A stretch of 20,763 nucleotides of DNA from Cloacimonetes bacterium UBA5456 (lineage in GTDB: Bacteria > Cloacimonadota > Cloacimonadia > Cloacimonadales > Cloacimonadaceae): the NCBI GenBank assembly GCA_002427325.1, contig DIQS01000054.1, positions 1 through 20,763 on the forward strand, given 5' to 3'. The notes beneath the pieces are model-generated. The model was not told the DNA's origin. It worked only from the letters and a program-made list of their open reading frames with translations, and did not search any database. Of this stretch, positions 14,176-20,763 are shown piece after piece; the first letter of the stretch is position 1; every line of letters begins with the position of its first letter. Both the position numbers and the translations under genes were made by a program.

Positions 14176-14339
14176 AGCTCCTTCAAATGTAATATATCTG
14201 AACACCGTTTGTTCTGATCTCAGCCCTCCACTTAATGCAAATTTTGCATCAACTGCAAGCGACGGCAAAATAAACAACAAAGTACACTACAACTTAGCTG
14301 CCATCATTCTCGCTGGACACAGGGTTAACAGCATTCCAA

Positions 14340-14373
14340 AAAACCATCTTGCCGACGTCGGTAAAATGGTTTT
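14340..14373. repeat. 34-bp near-perfect palindrome
   Basis: Two 17-base arms meet directly at GAC|GTC. 15 of 17 positions pair (AAAACCAT...CCGAC with GTCGG...ATGGTTTT). It could be a cruciform or a dyad-symmetric binding site. It ends in TTTTAAC, so weak termination on the + strand is also possible. Confidence 0.75.
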
Positions 14374-14569
14374 AACAAAGGCTCAACACATGATGTTTGC
14401 ATCCTAATGGTGTCTAACACGGAAATGCAGATCTCCACAAAACACTCAAGTTTTGCAAATATAAATCAGAGATAACGCACAATTCAAGCGAAAAACATTG
14501 ACAGAATATTACTAAAGCTAAGTCTTGTCAAATAAGGAAAATAAATGCAAAACATAAAAGGGTGATAGA

Positions 14570-15592
14570 TTGAAGAAAGATTTAACAAACTCAGCTATAG
14601 ATCGTAAAAACGTATTAAACAACCAATTTGCCTTGCAAGCCATACAGAATGAGATAAAGCTCAATGGTCTGCTTTTTGAAGGCAAGATTGTGTTTTCTAA
14701 AGAGCAGATTGCCAATTTCTTTGAAGTTAGCATCCGAACAATTGAAAATTATTTAGTAAGCTATAGCGAAGAGCTATTGCAGAACGGGTATGAGGTATTG
14801 AGAGGGAAACGGCTGCAAGAATTTAAGTTGCGTTTAAGAAATAATCATGTTACCGAAATCAATTTCGGTAACATGAAAACCTCTCAATTGGGTATATTTG
14901 ACTTCCGCTCATTCTTGAATGTAGCAATGCTCCTGGTGGAAAGCGAAAGAGCAAGAATATTACGTGGCGAAATACTTGATATAGTGATAGATACTATCAA
15001 TATGCGCACAGGCGGAGGCACTAAATATATCAACCAAAGAGACGAAGATTTCCTGCAATCATGGTTTAAGAGTGAGGATTATCGCAAAGAATTTACAGAC
15101 GCTTTGAAGAATTATGTAGAAGGCGGTAAGTATAAATACTACTTTTATACAAACATGATTTACAGAAGCATCTTTAAAGAGAAGGCATCTGAATACAAGG
15201 ATATTTTGAAGTTGAAAGCTCAAGACAGAATAAGAGATACCATGTATTCTGAGATATTAGACCTAATAGCCTCCTATGAATGCGGCTTTGCTGAAGTATT
15301 GCAGAAAGAGTCAGAGCGATTAAATCGCAAACTCTATTATAGTGAGGTGGATGAACTATTTCGTAGTTTTGAATCACAGAAATTGTATAAACCTCTCATC
15401 GAGAAAACCAGAAGGAAGATGGCAAGCAGGGATCTTGCATTCAGAGATGCACTACATCTTCAACTTAAAGAATATGTCACCGCTTTGGAAGCCGAGGAAT
15501 TTGAAAGATTTTTGGGTGAAAAGAGCATGGAATTGGAGAACAGATTGACTGAGGCGCAAGACGTGATGAAAAGGCTGAAGGAAAGAAGCTAA
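14570..15592 (+). CDS. HTH DNA-binding antitoxin-like protein paired with Doc
   Basis: 340 residues. Near residues 40-65 it has KEQIANFFEVSIRTIENYL, a clear helix-turn-helix. This is followed by LGIFDFRSFLNVAMLLVESERA, INMRTGGGTKYINQRDEDF and, near the C-terminus, KMASRDLAFRDALHLQL. I recognise this layout from DNA-binding proteins that precede death-on-curing genes (RhuM/antirepressor-like). The start is TTG 14570, with AAGGGTG about seven bases upstream; no ATG fits. The stop overlaps the ATG of the Doc gene by one base (TAATG), the coupling expected for antitoxin-toxin pairs. A perfect 30-bp palindrome lies inside the coding sequence at 14846-14875. The antitoxin role is inferred from context. 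Confidence 0.75.
   Translation: MKKDLTNSAIDRKNVLNNQFALQAIQNEIKLNGLLFEGKIVFSKEQIANFFEVSIRTIENYLVSYSEELLQNGYEVLRGKRLQEFKLRLRNNHVTEINFGNMKTSQLGIFDFRSFLNVAMLLVESERARILRGEILDIVIDTINMRTGGGTKYINQRDEDFLQSWFKSEDYRKEFTDALKNYVEGGKYKYYFYTNMIYRSIFKEKASEYKDILKLKAQDRIRDTMYSEILDLIASYECGFAEVLQKESERLNRKLYYSEVDELFRSFESQKLYKPLIEKTRRKMASRDLAFRDALHLQLKEYVTALEAEEFERFLGEKSMELENRLTEAQDVMKRLKERS
14846..14875. repeat. Perfect palindrome inside the HTH gene
   Basis: CATGTTACCGAAAT (14846-14859), central CA, ATTTCGGTAACATG (14862-14875). It encodes HVTEINFGNM in frame between the HTH region and the conserved LGIFDFR block. It resembles the intergenic hairpins at 14146-14175 (GTTAACGAAA type) in build and may be an in-frame insertion of the same kind of element. 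Confidence 0.85.
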
Positions 15593-16029
15593 TGCAAATC
15601 ATATACATAGAATTGGAGCAAGCCATCACAATTCATTCGCGCACAATCGATATTAGCGGAGGCGGAGATAAAGGGTCGTTGAATATAGGTCAGTTAGAAA
15701 GCGTATTAGAGCACATCAAAAATGATGATTACTATCCTGATTTTGAATCCAAACTTTGCCACTTGATCTGGGGAGCCTGCAAATTCCACTGTTTTCGTGA
15801 CGGGAACAAGCGTATTGCTATTGCTTTAGGGGCTGATTTTTTGTTAAAAAACGGTTATATGTTCATTGTGTCTAAGTTCATTATTTATATGGAAAACATC
15901 GTCTATCACCTTGCCGCGGGCAGGATAGACAAAGACTTGTTGCACAGAATTATTTCTGCTTTATTACAAGGAAGCGAAGAAGATGAATCTCTCAAGTTAG
16001 AGATTTATAATGCAATTAAAGATGAATAG
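15592..16029 (+). CDS. doc: Doc/Fic-family toxin (death on curing)
   Basis: 145 residues with the Fic-fold active motif FHCFRDGNKRIA (H66, D70, G71, N72, K73, R74). The lysine in GNKR is the Doc type, linked in the family to phosphorylation of EF-Tu, whereas AMP-transferring Fic proteins have GNGR. The N-terminal region (IYIELEQAITIHSRTI, SGGGDKGSLNIGQLESVLE) is the usual Doc start. It overlaps the upstream HTH gene by one base; together they form a toxin-antitoxin unit, with a larger antitoxin than the small Phd of phage P1. The C-terminal ~20 residues are acidic. The active-site residues appear intact, so it is probably functional. Confidence 0.88.
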   Translation: MQIIYIELEQAITIHSRTIDISGGGDKGSLNIGQLESVLEHIKNDDYYPDFESKLCHLIWGACKFHCFRDGNKRIAIALGADFLLKNGYMFIVSKFIIYMENIVYHLAAGRIDKDLLHRIISALLQGSEEDESLKLEIYNAIKDE

Positions 16030-16104
16030 ATTAGATATTGTTACACAGGAAAAGCAACTCCTAAATGAGGATTATCGCAAATCTGATACTCTAATTAATG
16101 CATT

Positions 16105-16173
16105 CTTACAAACTGGTAGGTTAACGTCCCCGTTAATCAAGAAAGCGCAGCATTCTACAACCCTTACCCCAAG
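16105..16173. repeat. Solo fragment of the 160-bp repeat between doc and dprA
   Basis: Matches the second half of the array unit: AAACTGGTAGGTTAACG, CGTTAA, AAGCGCAG, TTCTACA and CCCTTACCCCAA in the same order. Its hairpin GGTTAACG-TCCC-CGTTAATC (16119-16138) keeps pairing through a G-T. It overlaps the end of the dprA-like gene, whose stop codon (16164-16166, - strand) lies inside the CCTTACCCC of the repeat. Confidence 0.85.
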
Positions 16174-17291
16174 CGCAAATCAAATATATCCAGATCTTTC
16201 ACCCGATACTTAGTAGATTTGCCCACCTTAACCTTCTCCACATCATCTATATTCTTCAATAAAATCGACATTCTTTGATATGACATTTCAGTATCCAACG
16301 AAGCACATATCTCTTTCGCCGTAAGCATCTTTTCTGCAAGAAGTTCAACTATATTATCCGCCAGATCTTCCAGAATCTCCTTTTGCTCATTCGCTGCATT
16401 TTCGATTTCGTCAGAACTGAGCTGATTCCCATGCAAATCTACCGCCACGCCGCCCAGAGCGATTAGCTCATTATTGGCGCTTTCTTCCCCGAGATCAGTC
16501 TTGCGGATATAGATTGCGCGACACTTTCTTAGCCCATCTTGCACGCCTTCCCAAGTCCCGCCGGTATTTGAAGAATCAGCCACATAAATATTCTTTGCCA
16601 GTCCATATATGATCGGATTTCTTGCCATCGCTAAACCCACCGACCAGGGTGCATGTGGATGAAAGGCACTTAGCACGAGCAAGTCGCCTCTAACTATATG
16701 TTTATAATAGGTCTTAAAGCCTGATGCAAATGTCGTTATCCCTTGGGGGAGGACAATAATGCTTTGCCCGGTATATTGCATGGCAAAATCCAGCGCAGCC
16801 CGATCAATACCCTTGGCAAAGCCACTGACAACAACCTGATATTTCTCAGTCGCATGCTTAGCCACATTTTCGGTAAACTTCATCCCGTTGGCGCTGGCAT
16901 TTCGTGAACCGACAATAGCAATTGAATCTTCCATTAGAAGTTGCTTGTTCCCTTTGACATACAAAAGCGGTGGGGAATAGCTCATTTTCAGGTTTTCTTT
17001 CATCGTGGGCGGATATTCTTCTGAAGTCAATGGGATCAATTCATAGCCTTGATGGAGCAGGCTTTCAGCCAAAAATGCATTATTCGGCACTTGTTCTTTT
17101 GCTTCACGAAGCGACAAGACTTGATTATCATCCAGCGAATAGTCTTCTCTCCAATCGTTTTCACTCAGCGAGAAAAAGCTCTCCAAATTAGCACCATTAT
17201 CGATATAAATCTTCTTGATAAGATCATTGATCTTCGCGTTTGTCCATCTCTGCAGATGGGAAATCGTTATCCAATAAGCTGCGTGTTGCAT
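16164..17291 (-). CDS. dprA: DprA/Smf-like DNA-processing protein (second gene of the RecQ-PRTase pair)
   Basis: 375 residues. The DprA Rossmann-like core runs from AIVGSRNASANG (residues 125-136) through VVSGFAKGIDRAAL (154-167), QSIIVLPQGIT, LLVLSAFHPHAPW and MARNPIIYGLAKNIYVADS. The C-terminal ~60 residues (LLAEKMLTAKEICASL onward) form a winged-helix-like tail. The N-terminal ~100 residues are helical, as in Smf proteins. Classical DprA loads RecA on incoming ssDNA in competence; DprA-like ShosA is, as I recall, the antitoxin of the ShosTA phage-defence system. ATG 17291 has AAGGATAT upstream and lies 29 bases after the RecQ-PRTase stop. Its last residues and stop codon fall inside a repeat. 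Confidence 0.85.
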   Translation of the reverse strand: MQHAAYWITISHLQRWTNAKINDLIKKIYIDNGANLESFFSLSENDWREDYSLDDNQVLSLREAKEQVPNNAFLAESLLHQGYELIPLTSEEYPPTMKENLKMSYSPPLLYVKGNKQLLMEDSIAIVGSRNASANGMKFTENVAKHATEKYQVVVSGFAKGIDRAALDFAMQYTGQSIIVLPQGITTFASGFKTYYKHIVRGDLLVLSAFHPHAPWSVGLAMARNPIIYGLAKNIYVADSSNTGGTWEGVQDGLRKCRAIYIRKTDLGEESANNELIALGGVAVDLHGNQLSSDEIENAANEQKEILEDLADNIVELLAEKMLTAKEICASLDTEMSYQRMSILLKNIDDVEKVKVGKSTKYRVKDLDIFDLRLG

Positions 17292-17320
17292 GACAATATC
17301 CTTTCTGAATGTTAACCTGA

Positions 17321-19345
17321 TTATAATTTATCGCTTCCAACTGTTTTTGCTAATACAATTGGCACTATGAGTTCGGCTCCATGTTCTGTCAAGAACTTTC
17401 CGATTTCTTTGATCGTTGCTCCGCTACCATAGATATCGTCAATCAATAATATCTTCTTGCCGTTAACGATCTGAGGGTCTTTCAAAGAAAACACATTTTC
17501 CACATTATCTCTTTTCAAATATTGATTGTGGAGCATCTTTTGAGCTGATGTTTTTCTGATTTTCACCAAATCATGAGATATGGGAATCCTCAAAGTATTA
17601 GAAACTCGTTCTGCTAAATTTCTTACCAAATCACCAGACACCGTGGGCGGGACATATAATATCAAGTCGAATTTCATTTTCCTAAAATTAGCATTAAAAG
17701 CCTTTAATAGTAGCTGGAGCAATGAGTTGGGAAAGTTCCCACCATTTTCATACTTGCATTTGTGGATCACATCCCCGACATTGGTAGCGCCATAATAGGA
17801 TCCTGCGACTCCATTAATAATGTTTGATTTTTTTGATTCTACCGTCAATATCGGGAAATCTTCTTGGCGGAATTTTCTGAGTTCATTCTCCCAATGATCA
17901 TTTGGTCTATAATAGTGTTTCGGGAGATTTGTGTTATCACAGTTTGTAAATTCTCTATCACTTGAGTCGCCTAAATGCTTGCATAGATATTCCATACGAG
18001 CGTTCGTCGTTTCAGCATAATCCATCATCGCATCCAATTCTTTTCGTTTTGCTTCTTTAACCTTTTCATAAAAGCTATGGTCAAAAGGCTCTGAATTAAG
18101 GATGAATTCATACTTCCTTCTATTCTCAAAATATACTTCGCGAATAATGTTTTGTTCCAACAGATCACCGCATATTACGCGAACTTGTGTTTGATTCATA
18201 TTATTCTTCTTCATCAATTCAAGCTGACCTAAAAGATCATTTTGAATGGAATTGATGATTATTTGATACAAGTTTTTGGAAGGCTTCGCATTTTCAATGA
18301 AATATTCCGGCAGATCTCTATCTTCGGGATTATAAAGAAGGATTATTACCGTCGGTTTCCCGTCTCGACCTGCTCTACCAATTTCTTGATAATAATGCAC
18401 GGGAGATTGAGGAAACTGAGTGTGGATGATAAATCTGATATCCGGCTTATCAATTCCCATGCCCAGAGCATTTGTGGATATAACACATTTCCAAGTGTTG
18501 TTGATCAGCCCCTCTTCAATCTCCACTCTATTCTCTGATTTTAACTTCCCACTATATGCCATTGACGGTATCTGTAAATGCTCAAACCATCTGTTGATCG
18601 TCTCTGTATCACTTATCGTGCCCGTGTATATAATGCCCGTTCCTTCGAGTCTTGGAACATTATGAGCAAGCCACATCAGTTTTTCATCATCTGACTCTAC
18701 TTCAACAACATAAAGCTTGAAGTTGTCGCGCAATAGATTCCCTCTAATGATTGTCAATTCACCCGACATTTGGCTGGCAATATCCTCTTCAACCTGCTTT
18801 GTTGCAGTCGCAGTTGTCGCTAAGATCGGCAAATATTTTGGCAACTGTTGAACGAGGTTTATGATGCGCCTATATGAAGGACGGAAATCATGCCCCCACT
18901 GCGATATACAGTGAGCTTCATCGATTGCCACCATTGATATTTTCATGTTTTTGATCTCATCACGCCAAGTTGAGTTTTCTTGTCGTTCCGGCGCAATATA
19001 TAGTATCTTCAACAGCCCTTGCTTTGCTTCTTCTATCGCTTGTAAGTTTTCCTCGATGCTCTGACCGCTATGGATGCTTTTTGCCGCAATCCCGAGCGCT
19101 TGAAGACTGCTAATTTGATCCCTCATCAAAGCGATGAGAGGTGAAAATACGATCGTAAGATGCTCAAAACATATTGCCGGAAACTGATAACAAAGTGATT
19201 TGCCAAACCCTGTTTTTTGGATGAGCAGTATTCTTTCCCCACGAAGTATCCGAGAAATAGCTTCCCATTGCTCATCATAGAAGCTATTTATTTTAAAGCG
19301 TTTACGCAGTATTTCTTCTGCTTCATGCCTTGTCATTTCGCCCAT
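17321..19345 (-). CDS. recQ: RecQ-type helicase fused to ComF-like phosphoribosyltransferase domain
   Basis: 674 residues. Superfamily 2 RecQ motifs: KTGFGKS (44-50), DEAHCISQWGHDF (142-154), TTATAT (177-182), TNALGMGIDKPD (291-302) and QEIGRAGRDG (320-329). The zinc region is degenerate: where RecQ has four Cys (C..., CGNCDNC), this protein has NARMEYLCKHLGD and FTNCDNTN, so about one canonical ligand remains. No HRDC domain is seen. Residues ~520-674 are a ComF-like PRTase with KIRKTSAQK, RDNVENVF and the PRPP loop LLIDDIYGSGAT (633-644). Such RecQ-PRTase fusions are known in other phyla. Here the gene is followed in the same operon by a DprA-like gene. The start ATG 19345 has a weak ribosome site; ATG 19336 is an alternative. 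Confidence 0.9.
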   Translation of the reverse strand: MGEMTRHEAEEILRKRFKINSFYDEQWEAISRILRGERILLIQKTGFGKSLCYQFPAICFEHLTIVFSPLIALMRDQISSLQALGIAAKSIHSGQSIEENLQAIEEAKQGLLKILYIAPERQENSTWRDEIKNMKISMVAIDEAHCISQWGHDFRPSYRRIINLVQQLPKYLPILATTATATKQVEEDIASQMSGELTIIRGNLLRDNFKLYVVEVESDDEKLMWLAHNVPRLEGTGIIYTGTISDTETINRWFEHLQIPSMAYSGKLKSENRVEIEEGLINNTWKCVISTNALGMGIDKPDIRFIIHTQFPQSPVHYYQEIGRAGRDGKPTVIILLYNPEDRDLPEYFIENAKPSKNLYQIIINSIQNDLLGQLELMKKNNMNQTQVRVICGDLLEQNIIREVYFENRRKYEFILNSEPFDHSFYEKVKEAKRKELDAMMDYAETTNARMEYLCKHLGDSSDREFTNCDNTNLPKHYYRPNDHWENELRKFRQEDFPILTVESKKSNIINGVAGSYYGATNVGDVIHKCKYENGGNFPNSLLQLLLKAFNANFRKMKFDLILYVPPTVSGDLVRNLAERVSNTLRIPISHDLVKIRKTSAQKMLHNQYLKRDNVENVFSLKDPQIVNGKKILLIDDIYGSGATIKEIGKFLTEHGAELIVPIVLAKTVGSDKL

Positions 19346-19396
19346 ATTCTTTATCTCACAATTCTCAAAATTTCCATGTTTTCATAGCTGTCATCA

Positions 19397-19424
19397 AACA
19401 TAATTAAGTAAGATATCTTGTCAA
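19397..19424 (-). promoter_or_regulatory. Putative promoter of the recQ-dprA operon
   Basis: On the - strand, TTGACA (19419-19424), a 16-base spacer, and TATGTT (19397-19402), about 50 bases before the RecQ start. The AGATATCT palindrome directly follows the -35. The -10 matches only four of six consensus bases. Confidence 0.5.
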
Positions 19425-19720
19425 GGTTCAACAGTCCAATTGCTATAATAATTATCTTTCAAAGACTTTTATTCTAACATAAATAAAGCAATGAGTTGTG
19501 TGATTCCAACGACTGTAAAACCATCCACAAAAGATAACACTTGACTCAGAAATGCCTACGACAGACGATGGACTTAACAGTTAAACAGAATTTTAAAAGG
19601 TCTAATAACGAGGGACATCAAAAATCGCATGTCCTCAAAGAGTGCCAGAATAAAAGAGTTGGATTTGTCCAACATTTAAGCCGTAACATGTATGAACATA
19701 ATAAATTGGATTAACAGGAT
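19425..19720. other. Divergent intergenic region, recQ and res
   Basis: About 300 AT-rich bases between divergent genes. It contains two small stem-loops: GGACAT/ATGTCC (19613-19618 with 19629-19634) and GTTGGA-TTTG-TCCAAC (19658-19673). No clear promoter for the res gene was found. AGGA lies only one base from the res ATG, so its translation start is poorly supported. Confidence 0.45.
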
Positions 19721-20728
19721 ATGCTGAGAAACCAGACAAAACAGTTTCAGTATGAAATACAGAACTATCAAGAAGACTGCGTAAACAACATTGTAAGTCT
19801 TTTTGAGAGATTGCGTCAAAAAGAGAGCTTTAGCAAGGTGTTTGAAGAGCACCACGATGATAACAGCTACAACTTTCCGGTTAAAGATACAAAAAACATC
19901 GACATCATGATGGAGACAGGAACCGGCAAGACATTTACATTCATCAAAAGCATTTTCGAGCTGAACAAAAACTTTGGCTACAAAAAGTTTATCATTCTTG
20001 TGCCCTCCGTGGCTATCCGCGAAGGCACGAAAACACATTTGCAGGACACCAAAGATTATTTCAAGGCATATTACGCAAACGAAAGAGAAAAAGAGATTGA
20101 GACATTTGTCTATGAAGGCGGCAACATTTCGGCTGTTAGCCAATATATCGGAACATCGCACTTGTCAGTTTTAATCATGACACCGAGTTCATTTAGCCAC
20201 AAAGATAACATCCTCAATCGCCCCTTAGAAAGAGAGATCAATACTCCCGATTTATTCCTCATAAATCAAGACCCCTTAAATACATATTTGGAATGCCTCA
20301 AGCGACTCAATCCAATCGTGATAATGGACGAAGCCCACCGCTTTGAAGGGGACGCTTTTAAGAAATATTTTGAGGGATTTGATAATTATTATCTTCGTTT
20401 TGGTGCAACATTCCCGAAGAAGAAAAACAGTTTACTCTTATCCAATGTTGCCTATATTTTGGATAGCATATCTTCGTTTAGACAGAGTTTGGTTAAGAAG
20501 ATTGTCGTTTACACCCAAGACATTGTAGATAATGCGGACACTCTCATCGGCATTGAACGGGAAGGAAGCAAAAACACAGCAATTGTAAATACCTTAGCAA
20601 ATGGTGTGGTTTTCAGGCGAGTCTTAGGCGCAGGCTCAGTTTTCAATGGCAAAACTATAAAGAAGATCAATAAAGATAATCTCGTCTTAGCAGATGACAC
20701 ACTCGTAAAAGTTGATTACTCTCAGTGA
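19721..20728 (+). CDS. res: Type III restriction enzyme Res-like DEAH helicase, N-terminal part only
   Basis: About 326 genuine residues of a superfamily 2 helicase: Q-motif-like FQYEIQNYQ (9-17), Walker A METGTGKT (64-71), LVPSVAIREG, DEAH in MDEAHRFEG (203-206) and motif III-like FGATFP. Type III Res subunits usually run to about 900-1000 residues with later helicase motifs and a C-terminal nuclease; none of that is present. The apparent stop (TGA 20726) lies in the loop of the terminal inverted repeat, so the real end is unknown and the final ~10 residues of this frame lie in or next to that repeat. No methylase (mod) gene precedes it; the upstream neighbour is divergent. ATG 19721 follows an in-frame TAA. 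Confidence 0.78.
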   Translation: MLRNQTKQFQYEIQNYQEDCVNNIVSLFERLRQKESFSKVFEEHHDDNSYNFPVKDTKNIDIMMETGTGKTFTFIKSIFELNKNFGYKKFIILVPSVAIREGTKTHLQDTKDYFKAYYANEREKEIETFVYEGGNISAVSQYIGTSHLSVLIMTPSSFSHKDNILNRPLEREINTPDLFLINQDPLNTYLECLKRLNPIVIMDEAHRFEGDAFKKYFEGFDNYYLRFGATFPKKKNSLLLSNVAYILDSISSFRQSLVKKIVVYTQDIVDNADTLIGIEREGSKNTAIVNTLANGVVFRRVLGAGSVFNGKTIKKINKDNLVLADDTLVKVDYSQ

Positions 20729-20763
20729 CTCATCCGACAGAGAGTAATCAACTTTTACGAGTG
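20700..20763. repeat. Terminal 24-bp perfect inverted repeat
   Basis: Arms at 20700-20723 and 20740-20763 are exact reverse complements (starting CACTCGTAAAAG and ending CTTTTACGAGTG) around a 16-base loop. The right arm ends precisely at the last base. The left arm is in frame with the Res protein (TLVKVDYS), so the right arm looks like the same coding sequence folded back. Confidence 0.95.

Larger units (their letters stand above)
14111..14569. other. Non-coding stretch with palindromes
   Basis: No gene supported. It holds a perfect 13-bp stem hairpin (14146-14175), an ATGCAA-ATT-TTGCAT hairpin (14235-14249), a near-perfect 34-bp palindrome (14340-14373) and the leader of the next gene. 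A TTGACA at about 14500 has no good -10 at the usual distance, so the promoter of the toxin-antitoxin pair remains unlocated. Confidence 0.6.

Noticed and set aside
14495..14569. TTGACA near 14500 as the promoter of the HTH-Doc unit
   Set aside because: No acceptable -10 lies 16-18 bases downstream; left unassigned.
16010..16213. 67-codon + strand frame after doc
   Set aside because: It crosses the repeat fragment and the 3' end of the dprA-like gene; no domain or ribosome site.

Overview
Organism. The window looks like a chromosomal piece from an anaerobic, fermentative, Gram-negative-type bacterium. The anaerobic side is shown by an [FeFe]-hydrogenase operon, and the outer-membrane side by a CsgG-type lipoprotein operon. 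The hydrogenase operon layout and the abundant small palindromic intergenic repeats remind me of Candidatus Cloacimonadota (WWE1), but that is recollection, not a search. By eye the first 9 kb is more GC-rich and compact than the rest.

Region 1 (1-9055, + strand) is one tight hydrogenase operon ending in a textbook terminator. Its order is: a second [FeFe]-hydrogenase-like iron-sulfur protein (5'-truncated by the window edge), a DRTGG-domain protein, a PHP-domain protein, NuoE/HydC-like 1, a HATPase (GHKL) protein, an HndB-like protein with no cysteines, full-length NuoF/HydB-like 1, NuoE-like 2, NuoF-like 2, and the catalytic hydrogenase HydA. NuoF-like 2 has lost the N-terminal cluster cysteines and the C-terminal ferredoxin domain. 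The set resembles electron-bifurcating HydABC or NADP-reducing Hnd hydrogenases, with the diaphorase/2Fe-2S pair doubled.

Region 2 (9056-11089) is a repeat-rich gap holding a toxin-antitoxin module on the - strand: a Panacea (SocA/DUF4065-like) antitoxin followed by an overlapping RelE/ParE-like toxin. It has a clear sigma70-type promoter. The module lies between two direct repeats of 162 bp each.

Region 3 (11090-13390, - strand) is a four-gene outer-membrane lipoprotein operon: CsgG family, a small PEGA-like lipoprotein, DUF4810, and GNA1162/DUF799.

Region 4 (13391-14569) has no gene I can support. It holds tandem 160-bp repeats and a chain of small hairpins whose stems vary while the loop-proximal core stays alike.

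Region 5 (14570-20763) is defence- and competence-like. It contains an HTH antitoxin-like protein with a Doc/Fic toxin, then on the - strand a RecQ helicase fused to a ComF-like phosphoribosyltransferase, followed by a DprA-like protein. This pairing recalls ShosTA and competence factors. Divergent from it is the N-terminal part of a type III restriction helicase (Res), cut off by a perfect 24-bp inverted repeat at the very end of the window. That inverted repeat may be an assembly artefact.

The best candidates for something undescribed are the RecQ-PRTase/DprA pair in its island, the covarying hairpin-repeat family, the repeat-flanked Panacea toxin-antitoxin cassette, and the doubled, partly degenerate NuoE/NuoF modules of the hydrogenase.
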